A stretch of 8,560 nucleotides of DNA from Chloroflexota bacterium (GTDB lineage Bacteria; Chloroflexota; Ktedonobacteria; Ktedonobacterales; Ktedonobacteraceae): contig VBHV01000522.1 in assembly GCA_005881995.1 (NCBI GenBank), positions 1 through 8,560 on the forward strand, given 5' to 3'. Position 1 is the stretch's first letter; each line of letters starts with the position of its first letter. The translations under genes and the position numbers were made by a program. A model generated the notes under the pieces. That model was not told the DNA's origin. It saw nothing but the letters and a program-made list of their open reading frames with translations, and made no database searches. Shown piece by piece: positions 6,081 to 8,560 of this stretch.

Positions 6081-8383
6081 TACTTTATTCCCCGCATGCT
6101 CAACTGCACCCTCCCCCTCTGCTTATCCACGCTCAACACCCTTACCTGCACCACCTGGCCTACTGCCGCCACTGTAAGCGGGTCCTTCACATAGCGATCG
6201 GCCATCTCCGAAATATGCACCAATCCATCCTGCTTCACGCCAATGTCTACGAACGCACCGAAGTCCACCACGTTGCGTACTGTCCCTTGTAAGATCATGC
6301 CCGTTTCCAGGTCTTCCATCTTCAGCACATCGTGGCGCAGGATGGGCGCGGGCAGCGCATCGCGAGGATCAAGGCCGGGTTTTTCCAGATTCTCCAGGAT
6401 GTCGTTGAGAGTGGGGAGGCCGACGCCGATCTTTTTGGCGATATCTGTCCAGGTCGCCTGCTCGCCGTCGCCTTCGGCGGTACGGTTGCGGGTGCCGCGG
6501 CCGAGGCTGCTTTGCAGTTTGATGAACTGGCGGAACTGCGCGACACGCTCGGCAGGCCTGGCTGGTTTGCCCTTGTTTTCGCTGTCGGAGGGGAGCATGT
6601 CGAGCAGGGCGCGTGCGGCGGCGTAACTTTCGGGGTGAATGAAAGTATTGTCGAGCGGCTCTTTGCCGTTGGCGATTTTGAGGAAGCCCGCGGCCTGTAC
6701 GAAGGTAGTTGGGCCTAGCCCCGATACTTTTTGTAGCTCATCTCGTGTTTTGAAGGGGCCGTGTTCCTCGCGATACTTGACGATGGCGTTGGCAACACGG
6801 GTGTTGATGCCTGAGACGTGCTTGAGCAGGGCGGCGGAAGCGGAATTGACTTCGACGCCCGCGAAGTTGACGCAGGAGACGACCACGCGATCAAGCATGT
6901 TCGCCAGCTCTTTCTGGTCTACGTCGTGCTGGTAGAGACCGACGCCGACGGCTTTGGGATCGATTTTGACCAATTCGGCCAGGGGGTCTTGCAGGCGGCG
7001 CGCAATCGAGATGGTGCCGCGCTGTGTGGCATCCAGCGTGGGAAATTCCTGGCGCGCCGCTTCGGAGGCCGAATAGACCGATGCCCCCGCCTCGTTGACG
7101 ATCACGTAGCCAATCTTCTTGCCTGTCTCCTGTTCGAGTTCGCGAATGAGTGAGGCGACGAGCTGTTCCGTTTCACGCGAGGCCGTGCCGTTGCCAATGG
7201 CGATCACATCGATGCTGTGCCGTGCCAGCAATGCGCGCAGTTGCTGCTGCGCCTTCTCGGACTGGTGCAGGTATAGCGTGTCCGATTCGATATATTTGCC
7301 GGTTTCATCAACGACTGTGAGCTTGCAGCCCGTGCGATAGCCCGGATCGATGCCGAGGACTTTGCGCCCGCGTAACGGCGGCTGTAGCAGCAGGTTGCGT
7401 AGATTGGCGGCGAAGATGTTGATGGCGTGTTCTTCGGCCTGGCGCGTGAGTTCTACGCGCACTTCGCGTTCCATAGCGGGAGCCAGCAGGCGTTTATAAC
7501 CATCTTCCATGGCGTCGGCGAGGTGTCCGGCAAAAGGTGAAGTAGTTCTGATGGGGTAGTATTGTGTGATATCGCGCTGGGCCTGTTCGTAGGGAAGGGA
7601 GATGCTGACACGCAGTACGTCCTCGTGCTCGGCGCGGTTGAGGGCCAGCACGCGGTGGGGGACAAGTTTACTGACGCTTTCGTTGAAATCGTAGTAGAGC
7701 CTGTAGACGCCGTTGGGGTCCTTTTCGGCATCGGCGACTTTGGCAGTGATGGCGGAGCGTTTGAAAAAGGCGCTGCGCACGCTGCCGCGCACATTGGCGT
7801 CTTCCGCGATGACCTCGGCGGCAATATCACGCGCTCCCGCGTAGGCTTCCAGGCTGGTCTCCACGCCCTTATCCGGGTCGAGGAATGGGCGGGCTTGTTC
7901 TTCGAGCAGCGCGTCGATATCTCCGCGCAGTTCGGGCTGCTGCAGGATGAGATCGGCGAGTGGGGCCAGTCCTTTTTCACGGGCGACACTGGCGCGGGTC
8001 TTGCGCTTGGGGCGATAGGGTAAATAGAGGTCTTCCACTTCTTGCAGGGTGGAAGCGGCGGCGATGGCGGCGGCCAGCTCGGGCGTGAGCTTGCCCTGTC
8101 CATCAATGAGCCTACGCACATCGGCTTTGCGTTCAAATAGCGCCCGTAACGCGCCTGCGCGGTCAGCGATGGCCTGGATTTGCACCTCGTCGAGGCTGCC
8201 GGTGACTTCTTTGCGGTAGCGCGCGATAAAGGGGATGGTGTTGCCCTCGTCCAGCAAGGCCACGGTGCGGGCAATCTGTGCACTGCCCAGCTTCAATTCG
8301 GCGCCGAGAGTCTGGGCCAGTTCTGCCATGGAAAGCGTTTCTTCGGCGGTGGCTGTGGTGGATGCGATATCTTGATTTGTCAA
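6080..8383 (-). CDS. tex: Tex family RNA-binding transcription accessory protein
   Basis: A cytoplasmic RNA-binding protein of 767 residues, close to the 773 of E. coli Tex (YhgF), related to eukaryotic Spt6 and linked to transcription. Order of parts: helical Tex N-terminal region (about 19-215, including DEGNTIPFIARYRKEVTGS), a central helical region, a YqgF/RNase H-like domain (about 340-470, with GIDPGYRTG at 344-352, GNGTASRETE at 397-406 and NEAGASVYSAS), helix-hairpin-helix repeats (about 500-570) and a C-terminal S1 domain (about 695-765, with VDFGAFVDIGVKQDGLVHISEM). Between the HhH and S1 parts, residues about 598-645 form a charged, probably flexible insert that looks somewhat longer than in E. 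coli. The start is read as TTG 8383, with AGAAGG (8396-8401) 12 nt upstream. ATG at codon 19 is an alternative that keeps all conserved sequence but has a poorer ribosome site. Confidence 0.95.
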   Translation of the reverse strand: MTNQDIASTTATAEETLSMAELAQTLGAELKLGSAQIARTVALLDEGNTIPFIARYRKEVTGSLDEVQIQAIADRAGALRALFERKADVRRLIDGQGKLTPELAAAIAAASTLQEVEDLYLPYRPKRKTRASVAREKGLAPLADLILQQPELRGDIDALLEEQARPFLDPDKGVETSLEAYAGARDIAAEVIAEDANVRGSVRSAFFKRSAITAKVADAEKDPNGVYRLYYDFNESVSKLVPHRVLALNRAEHEDVLRVSISLPYEQAQRDITQYYPIRTTSPFAGHLADAMEDGYKRLLAPAMEREVRVELTRQAEEHAINIFAANLRNLLLQPPLRGRKVLGIDPGYRTGCKLTVVDETGKYIESDTLYLHQSEKAQQQLRALLARHSIDVIAIGNGTASRETEQLVASLIRELEQETGKKIGYVIVNEAGASVYSASEAARQEFPTLDATQRGTISIARRLQDPLAELVKIDPKAVGVGLYQHDVDQKELANMLDRVVVSCVNFAGVEVNSASAALLKHVSGINTRVANAIVKYREEHGPFKTRDELQKVSGLGPTTFVQAAGFLKIANGKEPLDNTFIHPESYAAARALLDMLPSDSENKGKPARPAERVAQFRQFIKLQSSLGRGTRNRTAEGDGEQATWTDIAKKIGVGLPTLNDILENLEKPGLDPRDALPAPILRHDVLKMEDLETGMILQGTVRNVVDFGAFVDIGVKQDGLVHISEMADRYVKDPLTVAAVGQVVQVRVLSVDKQRGRVQLSMRGIK

Positions 8384-8440
8384 AGCGATTGTCTACCTTC
8401 TCTGATTGGTTGAAAATGGTGTGCCAAAGAAGATAGTAAC

Positions 8441-8468
8441 ATAATAAGTCAAGCATGTAGGGGGACAA
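8441..8468 (-). promoter_or_regulatory. Candidate promoter of tex
   Basis: On the minus strand TTGTCC (8463-8468; 4 of 6 to consensus) is followed after 16 bp by TATTAT (8441-8446; 5 of 6). Transcription would begin near 8434, about 50 nt before the TTG start codon. The remaining bases to the end of the window show no gene that I can support. Confidence 0.4.
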
Positions 8469-8560
8469 AGAGTGGCAGTGAGGATGGGCGGGGCATAGCA
8501 ATTCCAAGCGTATACATTCTATCCATTGGCAGGCATCCCAACTGGACAGGGACAAGCTTA

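Noticed and set aside
7453..8283. A 276-codon minus-strand frame overlapping tex
   Set aside because: It is Ser/Pro/Arg-rich out-of-frame text inside the well-conserved Tex reading frame.
8163..8555. A 130-codon minus-strand ORF at the right edge
   Set aside because: It crosses the tex promoter and start in another frame and has no recognisable features.

Overview
The window looks like chromosomal DNA of a free-living bacterium of moderate to high G+C, most plausibly a Chloroflexota member of the Ktedonobacteria type. That placement rests on the overall style of the S9 peptidase, the efflux protein and the IS110 element. No 16S or other marker gene is present to confirm it. Four chromosomal genes are recognisable: an MFS efflux protein, a prolyl-oligopeptidase-like hydrolase, a small zinc-ribbon protein and the transcription accessory protein Tex. 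They lie beside an insertion-sequence remnant. Apart from the small protein and a gene tail at the left edge, everything is read from the minus strand.

Layout. Positions 1-99 hold the last 32 codons of a plus-strand gene. Positions about 100-1800 are an IS110-family element. Its transposase reads leftward (257-1473) and is split by a one-base frameshift. Both non-coding flanks are rich in hairpins, and the upstream flank is a candidate for the guide (bridge) RNA typical of this family. Between the element and the MFS gene lies a pair of 37-nt imperfect direct repeats 74 bp apart. Both repeats can form a hairpin, and one hairpin ends in a U-tract, so it probably terminates the MFS transcript. 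The MFS gene (1958-3217) is preceded by about 360 nt of strongly structured leader. A candidate promoter sits at the far end of that leader, with a 20-bp palindrome over its -35 box. The S9 hydrolase (3657-5402) and the zinc-ribbon protein (5656-6009) are divergent, and each has its own extended -10 promoter. The zinc-ribbon gene and tex (6080-8383) converge on a terminator near 6047-6080.

The genes do not form an evident pathway. Each appears to be its own transcription unit, and I see no defence or biosynthetic system in the window. The points most worth a second look are: an apparent in-frame loss of about 30-35 residues from the catalytic domain of the S9 hydrolase; the covarying hairpin repeat next to the IS; the operator-like palindrome and long structured leader of the efflux gene; and the candidate guide-RNA region of the frameshifted IS110 element.
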